Virus record (IMG/VR): IMGVR_UViG_3300039449_000037
Location: 1-39,607 of that record
Source: a virus
Strand: one strand, 5' to 3'
DNA: 39,607 nucleotides
The stretch's first letter is position 1; every line of letters starts with the position of its first letter. This document shows positions 33,465 to 39,268 of this stretch, in pieces. The notes under the pieces were generated by a model. That model was not told where the DNA came from and ran no database searches. It saw only the letters and a list, made by a program, of their open reading frames with translations. A program made the position numbers and the translations under genes.

Positions 33465-33830
33465 ATGACCACACAATCAATCACCACCGCTAAAGCCGCA
33501 GCCCACAGCGAAATCGAACAGCAAACCACTGAGTTTTTGGCCCAAGGCAACAAAATTGACGAACTGCCCTACAGCCCCGACGGATACACCCCCACCGGCG
33601 AACTTGAAGCCGTGGTGAAAAAGAACTCCGCCGCACGCGCCAAGGGCATGACAAACCGGAATTGGAAAAAACTGAACGACCAAGAAATGGCAGCCAAAGG
33701 CCTAACCAAAACCCCGAAAAAAGCGGGATGCAAAGCCGAAGGCAAGCGCCAACACGCTGTCACTGTATGCAGCGAACCAGCCAGCCGCCAACGCGCCAAA
33801 AAATCAGGATTCAAGGACAAAGCCGCATGA
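33465..33830 (+). CDS. Basic early protein, unknown
   Basis: Encodes 121 residues from the ATG at 33465, two bases after the previous stop. It is basic, with a Lys-rich C-terminal half (TPKKAGCKAEGKRQHAVTVC, RQRAKKSGFKDKAA) that suggests nucleic-acid binding. The N-terminal half is Gln/Thr-rich and helical. The longer upstream frame has no ribosome-binding site. Its stop overlaps the next ORF as ATGA. Confidence 0.55.
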   Translation: MTTQSITTAKAAAHSEIEQQTTEFLAQGNKIDELPYSPDGYTPTGELEAVVKKNSAARAKGMTNRNWKKLNDQEMAAKGLTKTPKKAGCKAEGKRQHAVTVCSEPASRQRAKKSGFKDKAA

Positions 33831-33898
33831 CGCCACACTTCTCAGCAATGTTAACCGTACTCATCATTGCCGCCGTTATCGGCTGTATTGGTGCCTAA
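33827..33898 (+). CDS. 23-residue membrane peptide
   Basis: ATGA-coupled to the preceding gene. The peptide is MTPHFSAMLTVLIIAAVIGC followed by IGA, a single hydrophobic helix. Too short for most gene callers, but the coupling and the pure membrane composition make it plausible. A product of this size could be a regulator of a membrane protein such as the anchored kinase-like gene just downstream. Confidence 0.4.
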   Translation: MTPHFSAMLTVLIIAAVIGCIGA

Positions 33899-33915
33899 AT
33901 AAACAAGGAGCTCAA

Positions 33916-34581
33916 ATGAACGACCTACTCATGCTGTTTTTTATCATCGCCCTAGCGATATGCGCCCTAGTAGCAATTTTTCTAGGTGGTGCTTACGTCA
34001 TGGCAAAACGCTGCGTTGAAGTGCTGCAGGGTTGGATACCGCACAGCGAGCCAACAACAATAAAATTAATGATCATGGGCCACGCCCGCCACGGCAAAGA
34101 CACAGCGTGCGAATACCTACGCGACAAGTACGGCCTAACATTTAAAAGCAGCTCAGAAGCTGCCTGCGAATCGATCATCTATCCAGCGCTAAAAGACGTG
34201 CATGGATATAAAACGATTAAAGAATGCTTCAACGACCGCGTGAATCATCGCGAAAGCTGGTATGCATTAATTAGTAATTATTGTCACCACAACCCAGCCG
34301 TATTAAGTGAAATAATATTTCAAGACCACGATATTTATTGTGGAATTCGAAGTAAAAAAGAGTTTGATGCAACCGAAGCCGCCAGCCTCTTTGATCTATC
34401 CATTTGGATCGACGCCAGCAAACGCTTGCCCGCAGAAAGCGAAGACAGCTGCACAGTCACAAAAGAAGATGCCGACATCGTAATAAGTAACAACGGCACT
34501 CTTGAGCAGCTATACGCTGCACTTGATCGAATGATGCTCACCATCGCAACACCGAAGAAAAAAATCGGGATGGCCATCTAA
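33916..34581 (+). CDS. Membrane-anchored deoxynucleoside monophosphate kinase-like protein
   Basis: Encodes 221 residues behind a clear AAGGAG box, so the N terminus is real. Residues about 4-28 form a membrane helix (LLMLFFIIALAICALVAIFL). From residue 50 comes a P-loop domain: LMIMGHARHGKDTACEYLRD with G-H-A-R-H-G-K-D-T as Walker A (55-63). The later helices and IVISNNGTLEQLYAALDRMM resemble phage dNMP kinase/NMP kinase folds. It would phosphorylate dNMPs for phage DNA synthesis. An N-terminal anchor is unusual for this family. TAATG overlap with the methyltransferase gene. Confidence 0.65.
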   Translation: MNDLLMLFFIIALAICALVAIFLGGAYVMAKRCVEVLQGWIPHSEPTTIKLMIMGHARHGKDTACEYLRDKYGLTFKSSSEAACESIIYPALKDVHGYKTIKECFNDRVNHRESWYALISNYCHHNPAVLSEIIFQDHDIYCGIRSKKEFDATEAASLFDLSIWIDASKRLPAESEDSCTVTKEDADIVISNNGTLEQLYAALDRMMLTIATPKKKIGMAI

Positions 34582-35468
34582 TGCAAATAATCGCCAACTC
34601 ATATTTTTGTGGTGCCGGCCTTTTAGACGTAGGACTACAACGCGCGGGCGTTCAAATCGGCCAAGCCTTCGAGCTGGATCGTGACGCCTGCAAAACCTAC
34701 CGCGCCAATAACAACCACAAACTGACCGAAGGCGATATCTGTAATCAATTAGTCTTAGAACAAGACGGCTGCGATTTAATGGTGTTCACCTACCCATGCA
34801 CAAAATACAGCCGCATGGCCGACATACACGGCACCCGAACCGGCGACGAATTATTTCTTCATGCGTTACGTCATTTAGCCATCGCGCGCCCCGAAGCTTA
34901 CACCGTCGAAAACGTACCAGGCATGCGAGCATTCCCCATCGTCATGGAAGCCATGAGCAAAATGCCTGATTACTACATACAAATATTCTGCCCAGTAAAA
35001 GCAGAGACATGGCTACCACAACGCCGCAACCGCTTAATTATTATTGGCACCAAAAAGCGCTTTAATATTCGCCCACCCGAGGGCACCAAGCCGATTAAAT
35101 TGGCCGACATATTAGAACACGATCCATGCGTCACCATCCCCAAAGCCGTACACGAACGCATGATAGGGAAATACCGCGATTTACCAATCATCAGCGACCC
35201 CAAAAAAGGCGACATTGCACCCACATGCGTCGCTCATTACGCAAAAGATAAAAGCACCCGCCTAGTTGCTGACAAACGATTTAATCTAGGCGTTCGCCCC
35301 TATAGCGTTCGCGAATACGCACGACTTCAAGGTCTGCCAGATTCGTTTATTTTTCCGGTTTCTGATACCGCCGCCTATCGCCAAATAGGCAACGGCGTTG
35401 CCGTACCAATGGGTGAATGGATAGGCACAGAAATGACACGTTATTTTAAAAACCGGAGGGCAGCGTGA
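34581..35468 (+). CDS. DNA cytosine-5 methyltransferase
   Basis: Encodes 295 residues. Motif I (FCGAGLLDVG, residues 9-18), motif IV with the catalytic Cys73 (TYPCTKYS; most enzymes read PCQxFS), motif VI (ENVPG, 110-114), motif VIII (QRRNR, 147-151), and IX/X (YSVREYARLQGLP, QIGNGVAVPMG) are all present. The target-recognition region is about 155-235. No restriction partner adjoins it, so it is an orphan enzyme, probably protecting phage DNA or regulating expression. Its specificity is unknown. The cassette array starts 7 bases after its stop. Confidence 0.92.
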   Translation: MQIIANSYFCGAGLLDVGLQRAGVQIGQAFELDRDACKTYRANNNHKLTEGDICNQLVLEQDGCDLMVFTYPCTKYSRMADIHGTRTGDELFLHALRHLAIARPEAYTVENVPGMRAFPIVMEAMSKMPDYYIQIFCPVKAETWLPQRRNRLIIIGTKKRFNIRPPEGTKPIKLADILEHDPCVTIPKAVHERMIGKYRDLPIISDPKKGDIAPTCVAHYAKDKSTRLVADKRFNLGVRPYSVREYARLQGLPDSFIFPVSDTAAYRQIGNGVAVPMGEWIGTEMTRYFKNRRAA

Positions 35469-35473
35469 AAGTG

Positions 35474-35554
35474 GTTAGTTCTATTTTGGAACGTACCACT
35501 AACCCTAAGCTAACGGGCTGCGAAGCAGTCCACATTTGAGCGCCTTGTTATTTG
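35474..35554 (+). repeat. attC-0 and 73-bp gene-less cassette
   Basis: The presumed insertion point G/TTAGT at 35474-35479 pairs with ACTAAC (35498-35503), 6 bp. Beyond it, TAACGGGCTGCGAAGCAGTC closely resembles the interior of attC-1 (TAACGGGCTGGAGCG...). The site ends in G/TTATTTG (35547-35554). It reads as a cassette reduced to little more than its attC, or as the remnant of a deleted one. Confidence 0.65.
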
Positions 35555-35568
35555 GCGCGGGAGGATTT

Positions 35569-35784
35569 ATGGCAAAGACACACTTTAAAATTTGCGGGGT
35601 AGACGCTCGCGCATTAGGTCAAACCGAATATGAGTTTAGTCACCAAACCGCGTGCGGATATGTAAGAAAAGAAGTTACGACCGATGGTGATGCCGTTGAT
35701 TGTTTCTACTGCCTAAGATCAGAAGAAATGAAGCATTACCACCATATAAATTCCACTTTGACAGATTCTAGCGGGTGCTACTAG
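35569..35784 (+). CDS. Cassette 1 protein, Cys/His-rich
   Basis: Encodes 71 residues. The ATG at 35569 is preceded by GGGAGG. Cys and His are spread along the chain (HFKICG, HQTACGYV, VDCFYCLRS, KHYHH, SGCY), including a CxxC, as in small zinc-binding domains. The gene fills the cassette, its stop lying 3 bases before the R'' box. I do not recognise a named family. Having its own ribosome-binding site, it depends on the phage early promoter only for transcription. Confidence 0.75.
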   Translation: MAKTHFKICGVDARALGQTEYEFSHQTACGYVRKEVTTDGDAVDCFYCLRSEEMKHYHHINSTLTDSSGCY

Positions 35785-35787
35785 CGA

Positions 35788-35855
35788 CCAAATAACCCAG
35801 ATTTTAACGGGCTGGAGCGACAGCGACAGTCCACCATTTAAATGTTTGTTATTCG
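35788..35855 (+). repeat. attC-1 recombination site
   Basis: R'' CCAAATAAC (35788-35796) is the exact complement of GTTATTTGG at the start of cassette 1 (35547-35555), 9 bp. The interior contains an imperfect GGGCT/AGTCC pairing, and the site ends at the crossover G/TTATTCG (35848-35855). Length about 68 bp, within the usual attC range. Confidence 0.85.
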
Positions 35856-35867
35856 TCAGGAGGCGAT

Positions 35868-36143
35868 ATGAAAAATCAGCAGTTAAAAGTATTTGAAGAG
35901 AATGGAGTTTTATCTATATCAATCGGCGTAAACACTTTACGTCATGCGTGTGAGATTGGTCGTCGGTATGGAACTGGCGAGATTGAAATAACAGATGAAA
36001 AACTATTTCTAGAAAATCTCATCAATGAAATTGAAAAAGAAGACGAAGACGGCTCTACGTTGGCGCACGTCATGTTTGATAGCGCAGTTACATCAATGCT
36101 AGAAAACGGGGAAGAAGGGGTGGATTTGCTAGAAGACGAATAA
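35868..36143 (+). CDS. Cassette 2 acidic protein
   Basis: Encodes 91 residues with CAGGAGG upstream of the ATG. It is strongly acidic (GEIEITDEKLFLENLINEIE, KEDEDGSTLAHVMFD, ending GVDLLEDE), with an N-terminal strand pair (VLSISIGVNTLRHACEIGRR). Small acidic proteins are frequent in chromosomal integron cassettes; some mimic DNA or act as inhibitors, but nothing specific shows that here. The TAA stop is inside the R'' box, so gene and attC are fused as tightly as possible. Confidence 0.75.
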   Translation: MKNQQLKVFEENGVLSISIGVNTLRHACEIGRRYGTGEIEITDEKLFLENLINEIEKEDEDGSTLAHVMFDSAVTSMLENGEEGVDLLEDE

Positions 36144-36202
36144 CCCAAATTTTAACGGGGCTAAGCGCCAGCGCGGCTCCACTTTGAAAGAATTGTTATT
36201 TC
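36135..36202 (+). repeat. attC-2 recombination site
   Basis: R'' GACGAATAAC (36135-36144) is the exact complement of GTTATTCGTC at the start of cassette 2 (35848-35857), 10 bp. The interior holds a GGGGCT/GGCTCC-type imperfect pairing and ends at G/TTATTTC (36195-36202). Same AACGGGG-type core as attC-0 and attC-1. Confidence 0.85.
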
Positions 36203-36221
36203 ACGAACTGAGGACTTAAGA

Positions 36222-36476
36222 ATGTATTTTTTAAGATGGGTATCAGCTTTTGTTTTGCGACTATTTTTAGTAGTCCCTTTTATTATTCTGCGTCATATAT
36301 TTCACGGAGTTTCCGAGTTCTTTGCCAGCTTGGCTCATGGCTTCGGTGTGGCAGAGCGGGCACTAAAGCAGATTTCTGTTGCGCCGTACATTGCCCCTTG
36401 GAATAAGCAGCTTGCTGAAATGAAAGAGGAAAAGAGGCTAGCAACATTGCAGAAACTGAAGGACAGTATTGAGTGA
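36222..36476 (+). CDS. Cassette 3 membrane protein
   Basis: Encodes 84 residues with GAGGA upstream of the ATG. Residues about 4-27 (LRWVSAFVLRLFLVVPFIIL) form a membrane-spanning segment; the rest is amphipathic and ends in a charged helix (EMKEEKRLATLQKLKDSIE). The layout is a single-pass inner-membrane protein with a cytoplasmic coiled tail. The TGA stop lies inside R''. No family recognised; a superinfection or envelope function is possible but unproven. Confidence 0.75.
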   Translation: MYFLRWVSAFVLRLFLVVPFIILRHIFHGVSEFFASLAHGFGVAERALKQISVAPYIAPWNKQLAEMKEEKRLATLQKLKDSIE

Positions 36477-36536
36477 AATAACCCGGCGCTTATTTTTAAG
36501 CGCCAGCGAAATAAACTTACAGCGCATTGTTATGCG
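36473..36536 (+). repeat. attC-3 recombination site
   Basis: R'' GTGAAATAAC (36473-36482) is the exact complement of GTTATTTCAC at the start of cassette 3 (36195-36204), 10 bp. L-box pairing GCGCT/AGCGC is visible 3 bases inside R'' and R'. The core differs at only two positions from attC-4, while the R'' tips differ to match each cassette's own end. Confidence 0.88.
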
Positions 36537-36549
36537 CAAGGCGGAAGCA

Positions 36550-36789
36550 ATGACAAAGCAAGAATGGGAGCAGATGACAGGCCAGCAGAAGTACGACTCG
36601 ATACTCGCCGGGACATGGAGCGTGCAATCCCGTATGGGTATTGATGCCAATTCAAAAGTCGGCGATTCAGGCGCAGCATTTAGGGCGTATGCGACGTTTA
36701 GCGATGATATACAGATTAGCGGATGGAAAGAGACAAAGCTGAAAGCAGCGGAGGAGGCTGTATCTAACGTAAAGGAGCTGATTGCATAA
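36550..36789 (+). CDS. Cassette 4 protein
   Basis: Encodes 79 residues from the ATG at 36550, preceded by AAGGCGG; an earlier ATG at 36532 lies within the recombination site and is unlikely. The segment MTKQEWEQMTGQQKYDSILA is helical, followed by GDSGAAFRAYATFSDDIQIS and a C-terminal helix KLKAAEEAVSNVKELIA. It is soluble and has no Cys. No family is recognised. The stop lies inside R''. Confidence 0.72.
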   Translation: MTKQEWEQMTGQQKYDSILAGTWSVQSRMGIDANSKVGDSGAAFRAYATFSDDIQISGWKETKLKAAEEAVSNVKELIA

Positions 36790-36844
36790 CCCGGCGCTTA
36801 ATTTTAAGCGCCGGCGAAATAAACTTACAGCGCATTGTTATGCG
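36784..36844 (+). repeat. attC-4 recombination site
   Basis: R'' GCATAAC (36784-36790) pairs with GTTATGC at the start of cassette 4 (36529-36535), 7 bp. The L boxes GCGCT/AGCGC each sit 3 bases inside. The interior CCGGCGCTT/AAGCGCCGG is a perfect 9-bp inverted repeat. Ends at G/TTATGCG (36837-36844). Confidence 0.9.
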
Positions 36845-36859
36845 AAAGGATAAAGAAAG

Positions 36860-37216
36860 ATGAACGAAGTAAAACTGAATAAGATCGACCTGCTTCAGGT
36901 GCTGAAAGATAACCTTGCGAAGCACACTGCTGAAGTTGCGGAATTACGAAGTGAGCGAACCGGCAAGGTACTTGACCACATGGAGTCAGAATTAGAAAAG
37001 GCACTGAGTGATGCGAATTATCAGCCTGTGACGAAAGACTTCCCGATGATCGAAAGCCACGAAGGTGATTACAAGAAAGTTATTCGCATGGTCGAAATGT
37101 CGGTCGATGAAGCGATTACTTTGGACTCTCGTAGTTTTGATCAGTATGTGATGGATAACTGGGCATGGAAGTCGGCGCTTGATTTTACTAAGACGCTATA
37201 CGGCAAAGGCGCATAA
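36860..37216 (+). CDS. Cassette 5 protein
   Basis: Encodes 118 residues with AAAGGA well upstream and AAAGA close to the ATG. Helical, charged N terminus (KIDLLQVLKDNLAKHTAEVA) followed by DYKKVIRMVEMSVDEAITLD, SFDQYVMDNWAWKSALDFTK. This pattern recalls small phage/bacterial proteins of unknown function with a conserved HxEDYxxxIRMLEMSVDDEI-type stretch and a following QYVMDxWxWK. It is the longest cassette gene. The stop is within R''. Confidence 0.75.
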   Translation: MNEVKLNKIDLLQVLKDNLAKHTAEVAELRSERTGKVLDHMESELEKALSDANYQPVTKDFPMIESHEGDYKKVIRMVEMSVDEAITLDSRSFDQYVMDNWAWKSALDFTKTLYGKGA

Positions 37217-37269
37217 CAAAGAGTTCGCGCGTCGAGGAACGAGATCGACGCGTAACGAGGTGTTATTGA
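37210..37269 (+). repeat. attC-5 recombination site (array end)
   Basis: R'' CGCATAAC (37210-37217) is the exact complement of GTTATGCG at the start of cassette 5 (36837-36844), 8 bp. The interior has CGCGTCGA/TCGACGCG, a perfect 8-bp inverted repeat with a 9-base loop. It ends at G/TTATTGA (37262-37269). The complement of this last half (CAATAAC) is not found nearby downstream, so the array ends here. Confidence 0.85.
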
Positions 37270-37292
37270 ATGAATTTAACAGAGATTTAAAA

Positions 37293-37805
37293 ATGAAAAA
37301 ACTTCAAAAAAAATCGCGAAAAGCCCGCGCCGCCCGAATTGCGCAACGACATCGTGACGACGTAAAAGCCACCACTTTTTACATGCACGGCACAATGATG
37401 TCCGCACTAGGCGCTGAAGTCGGCAACCCAAAACACCACATCAGTACCGCCCAAGCCATTAAGATATTAAATCGAAAAAACACGTGGTCAATCATGCTAC
37501 TCGTGTTTCTCGATACCGGTTTTGAATGCGGCACAAAAATCGAGTTGCATACTATCGACGTGCCGCAAACCCGCGCCGACATCAATCAAAAATTAGACGA
37601 CATGCACTGGCATTTTGTCGAGCAACAAAACTTCAATCACGTATGCAGTAGCGGCTTCTTCTTAGTGCCAGACCACCACGTTGATCTCGAAAAAATCCAA
37701 CGCGACATCATCAAACTATTTACAGCACACAAACCGTGGGACAGAGACCACACAGCTAACGCGACATTAATCAGACAGCTCGAACGAGCACTAGAAGCAG
37801 CGTAA
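37293..37805 (+). CDS. Basic early protein, unknown
   Basis: Encodes 170 residues. The ATG at 37293 is chosen because the frame upstream runs through the attC-5 hairpin. The N terminus is very basic (MKKLQKKSRKARAARIAQRH), suggestive of nucleic-acid binding. The remainder is mixed (SIMLLVFLDTGFECGTKIEL, KLDDMHWHFVEQQNFNHVCS) with His/Trp-rich patches. Not a recognised family. It begins 30 bases after the array end, so it was probably once next to the methyltransferase gene. Confidence 0.6.
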   Translation: MKKLQKKSRKARAARIAQRHRDDVKATTFYMHGTMMSALGAEVGNPKHHISTAQAIKILNRKNTWSIMLLVFLDTGFECGTKIELHTIDVPQTRADINQKLDDMHWHFVEQQNFNHVCSSGFFLVPDHHVDLEKIQRDIIKLFTAHKPWDRDHTANATLIRQLERALEAA

Positions 37806-37817
37806 CAGGTAACGACG

Positions 37818-38039
37818 ATGGCCAGTTATTTTTTATCAGACGCAGACATGACGGCACTCACCGGCAAACGACAAAAAGCCGCCCGCATCGCTGCGCTTAA
37901 TAACATGCACATTGCATACATTTCAGCTGCCGACGGCAGCCCCCTCGTGCCCTGCTCTATAATCGATACAATGGCCGGAATCGAATCAGCAAAAATCGCA
38001 GAAGAATCAATACAAGACGACGGTTTCAACCTCGCATAA
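37818..38039 (+). CDS. DUF4224-type excisionase-like protein
   Basis: Encodes 73 residues. The sequence FLSDADMTALTGKRQKAARI, AALNNMHIAYISAADGSPLV fits the DUF4224 pattern FLsxxxLxxLTGxxxxxxQxxxLxxxGIxxxxxxxGxPxV found just before many phage integrase genes. Such proteins are believed to bind DNA as excisionases. It ends 33 bases before the integrase start. Confidence 0.7.
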   Translation: MASYFLSDADMTALTGKRQKAARIAALNNMHIAYISAADGSPLVPCSIIDTMAGIESAKIAEESIQDDGFNLA

Positions 38040-38072
38040 AAAAAACAGCACACAACACCCGCAGGCCCAACA

Positions 38073-39197
38073 ATGACACCACGCAAGCGCAAATCAACCG
38101 CCGACAACTGGCTACCGTCCCGAGTCTATCGCGGCAAATCGTCCTACGAATATCGCCCCAAGGGTGGCAAATGCCAGGTGCTCGCTAAACTACAACGCGA
38201 CCCAGCGGGAAACATCGTCGAACCCGTCGAACTACGCCGCGCAGTGATGGACGCCTACGACCGCGCTGTCATCGAAGCCCGACCAGCCAAGGACGTAAAT
38301 TATTGGCTTAACAAATTCATGGTGTCCGACAAATTCATAAGCCTGAGCCACCTCACGCAAGAAGACTACCGCCGTTACATCGAAGTGATCGTCGATCCAA
38401 GCAACCCAGCCAGTAAAGCCACACACAACGGCATACGCTACGTATTCGGGGCAATGACCCCTACTAACGTCAAACCGACGCACATACGCCGCTATATGGA
38501 CTACTGGAACACCCCGCAAACCGTCACTCAGGCATCTGGCCGCATACTCGATGGCAAAGCCAAGCCAACCACCGCAAATCGACACCTGAGCTGCCTCCAA
38601 GCGTTTTTCAAATGGCTGCGCCAATATCTAACCGGCATGGAGCAAAACCCCGCTGACGGCCTGATCAAATTCCCAGAGACCGTGCGACAGGTATACATCA
38701 CTGACGATCAATACCTAAACATGCTTGAAGCATCACTCAACAGCACCACACCGTGGTTTTTCTCGTTTCTTGAAATCGCGTACCTTTGCGGCCTGCGACG
38801 TAACGAAGTGTGCAAGCTGAATCACGACGACATCATCACCGAAGACAACACCCAATACCTGCGCATAATCCGCAGCAAAGGCTCAAAAGGCGAACTGATC
38901 GAAATCACCGACCGCTTGCAAACCGCCATCGATACCGCCATCAGCTTATATCCAGCCGGAAAGATCGAACCGATACGCGAGCGCCCCATCATCCGCAACA
39001 CCCGTGGCGACCGAATCAGCAAATCAGCACTACAAAAAGCACTCGCAAACGTGAAAACCGCCACCGGCATCACAGACGTGACACTGCATGACATGAAGAA
39101 AAAAGCCGGAACAGACGGAAAAGACCTAGGCCACAAAACCAAGCGCATGGCCGAGCTGTATAATCTAAAACTGAAAAAAGGCACCGCGACGCGATGA
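38073..39197 (+). CDS. Phage tyrosine integrase (Arg II replaced by Lys)
   Basis: Encodes 374 residues. The catalytic domain shows Arg I (R242 in CGLRRNEVCKL), then LHDMKKKAGTD with H339 and Lys342 where Arg II is normal, H354 (LGHKTKRMAELYN) and the nucleophile Tyr363. HxxK boxes of the HDxKxKG type do occur in phage integrases, so it may be active. The core-binding region (about 75-190) lies before it. It has no IntI-type insert, so it is unlikely to process attC sites. It integrates the phage; the DUF4224 gene just upstream probably directs excision. Confidence 0.9.
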   Translation: MTPRKRKSTADNWLPSRVYRGKSSYEYRPKGGKCQVLAKLQRDPAGNIVEPVELRRAVMDAYDRAVIEARPAKDVNYWLNKFMVSDKFISLSHLTQEDYRRYIEVIVDPSNPASKATHNGIRYVFGAMTPTNVKPTHIRRYMDYWNTPQTVTQASGRILDGKAKPTTANRHLSCLQAFFKWLRQYLTGMEQNPADGLIKFPETVRQVYITDDQYLNMLEASLNSTTPWFFSFLEIAYLCGLRRNEVCKLNHDDIITEDNTQYLRIIRSKGSKGELIEITDRLQTAIDTAISLYPAGKIEPIRERPIIRNTRGDRISKSALQKALANVKTATGITDVTLHDMKKKAGTDGKDLGHKTKRMAELYNLKLKKGTATR

Positions 39198-39216
39198 ATA
39201 GAATAACCTTAGACTA

Positions 39217-39239
39217 ACTGGCTTGTATGATAAGCCAGT
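39217..39239 (+). terminator. Hairpin after the integrase gene
   Basis: ACTGGCTT (39217-39224) pairs perfectly with AAGCCAGT (39232-39239) around a 7-base loop, with no T tail. It could end the early transcript through another factor or lie within the attachment region. Which of these is right cannot be told here. Confidence 0.35.
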
Positions 39240-39268
39240 GAACATTTCAAATATTTGGATGAGCGACA

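Larger units (their letters stand above)
35475..37262 (+). mobile_element. Integron-type gene cassette array inside the phage operon
   Basis: Six consecutive units with boundaries after G at 35474, 35547, 35848, 36195, 36529, 36837 and 37262. The units are 35475-35547 (73 bp, no gene), 35548-35848, 35849-36195, 36196-36529, 36530-36837 and 36838-37262. Each begins TTANNN and ends in an attC-like site whose R'' box is complementary to the unit's own start. Each of the five long units has one plus-strand ORF that fills it and stops in or next to R''. Removing the array would leave the methyltransferase stop 36 bases from the ATG at 37293. No integron integrase, attI or Pc promoter is visible. 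Confidence 0.88.

Noticed and set aside
36469-36549. Longer start for the cassette 4 gene
   Set aside because: The extension crosses the attC-3 site and cassette boundary; the ATG at 36550 has its own ribosome-binding site.
38073-39197. Integron integrase IntI
   Set aside because: It lacks an IntI-type insert near the catalytic patch and follows a DUF4224 excisionase-like gene, so it is a normal phage integrase. It cannot be assumed to act on the attC sites.
39198-39268. Attachment site core
   Set aside because: No direct repeat of this stretch was seen near the left end of the window and no tRNA gene is visible, so an att site cannot be supported.
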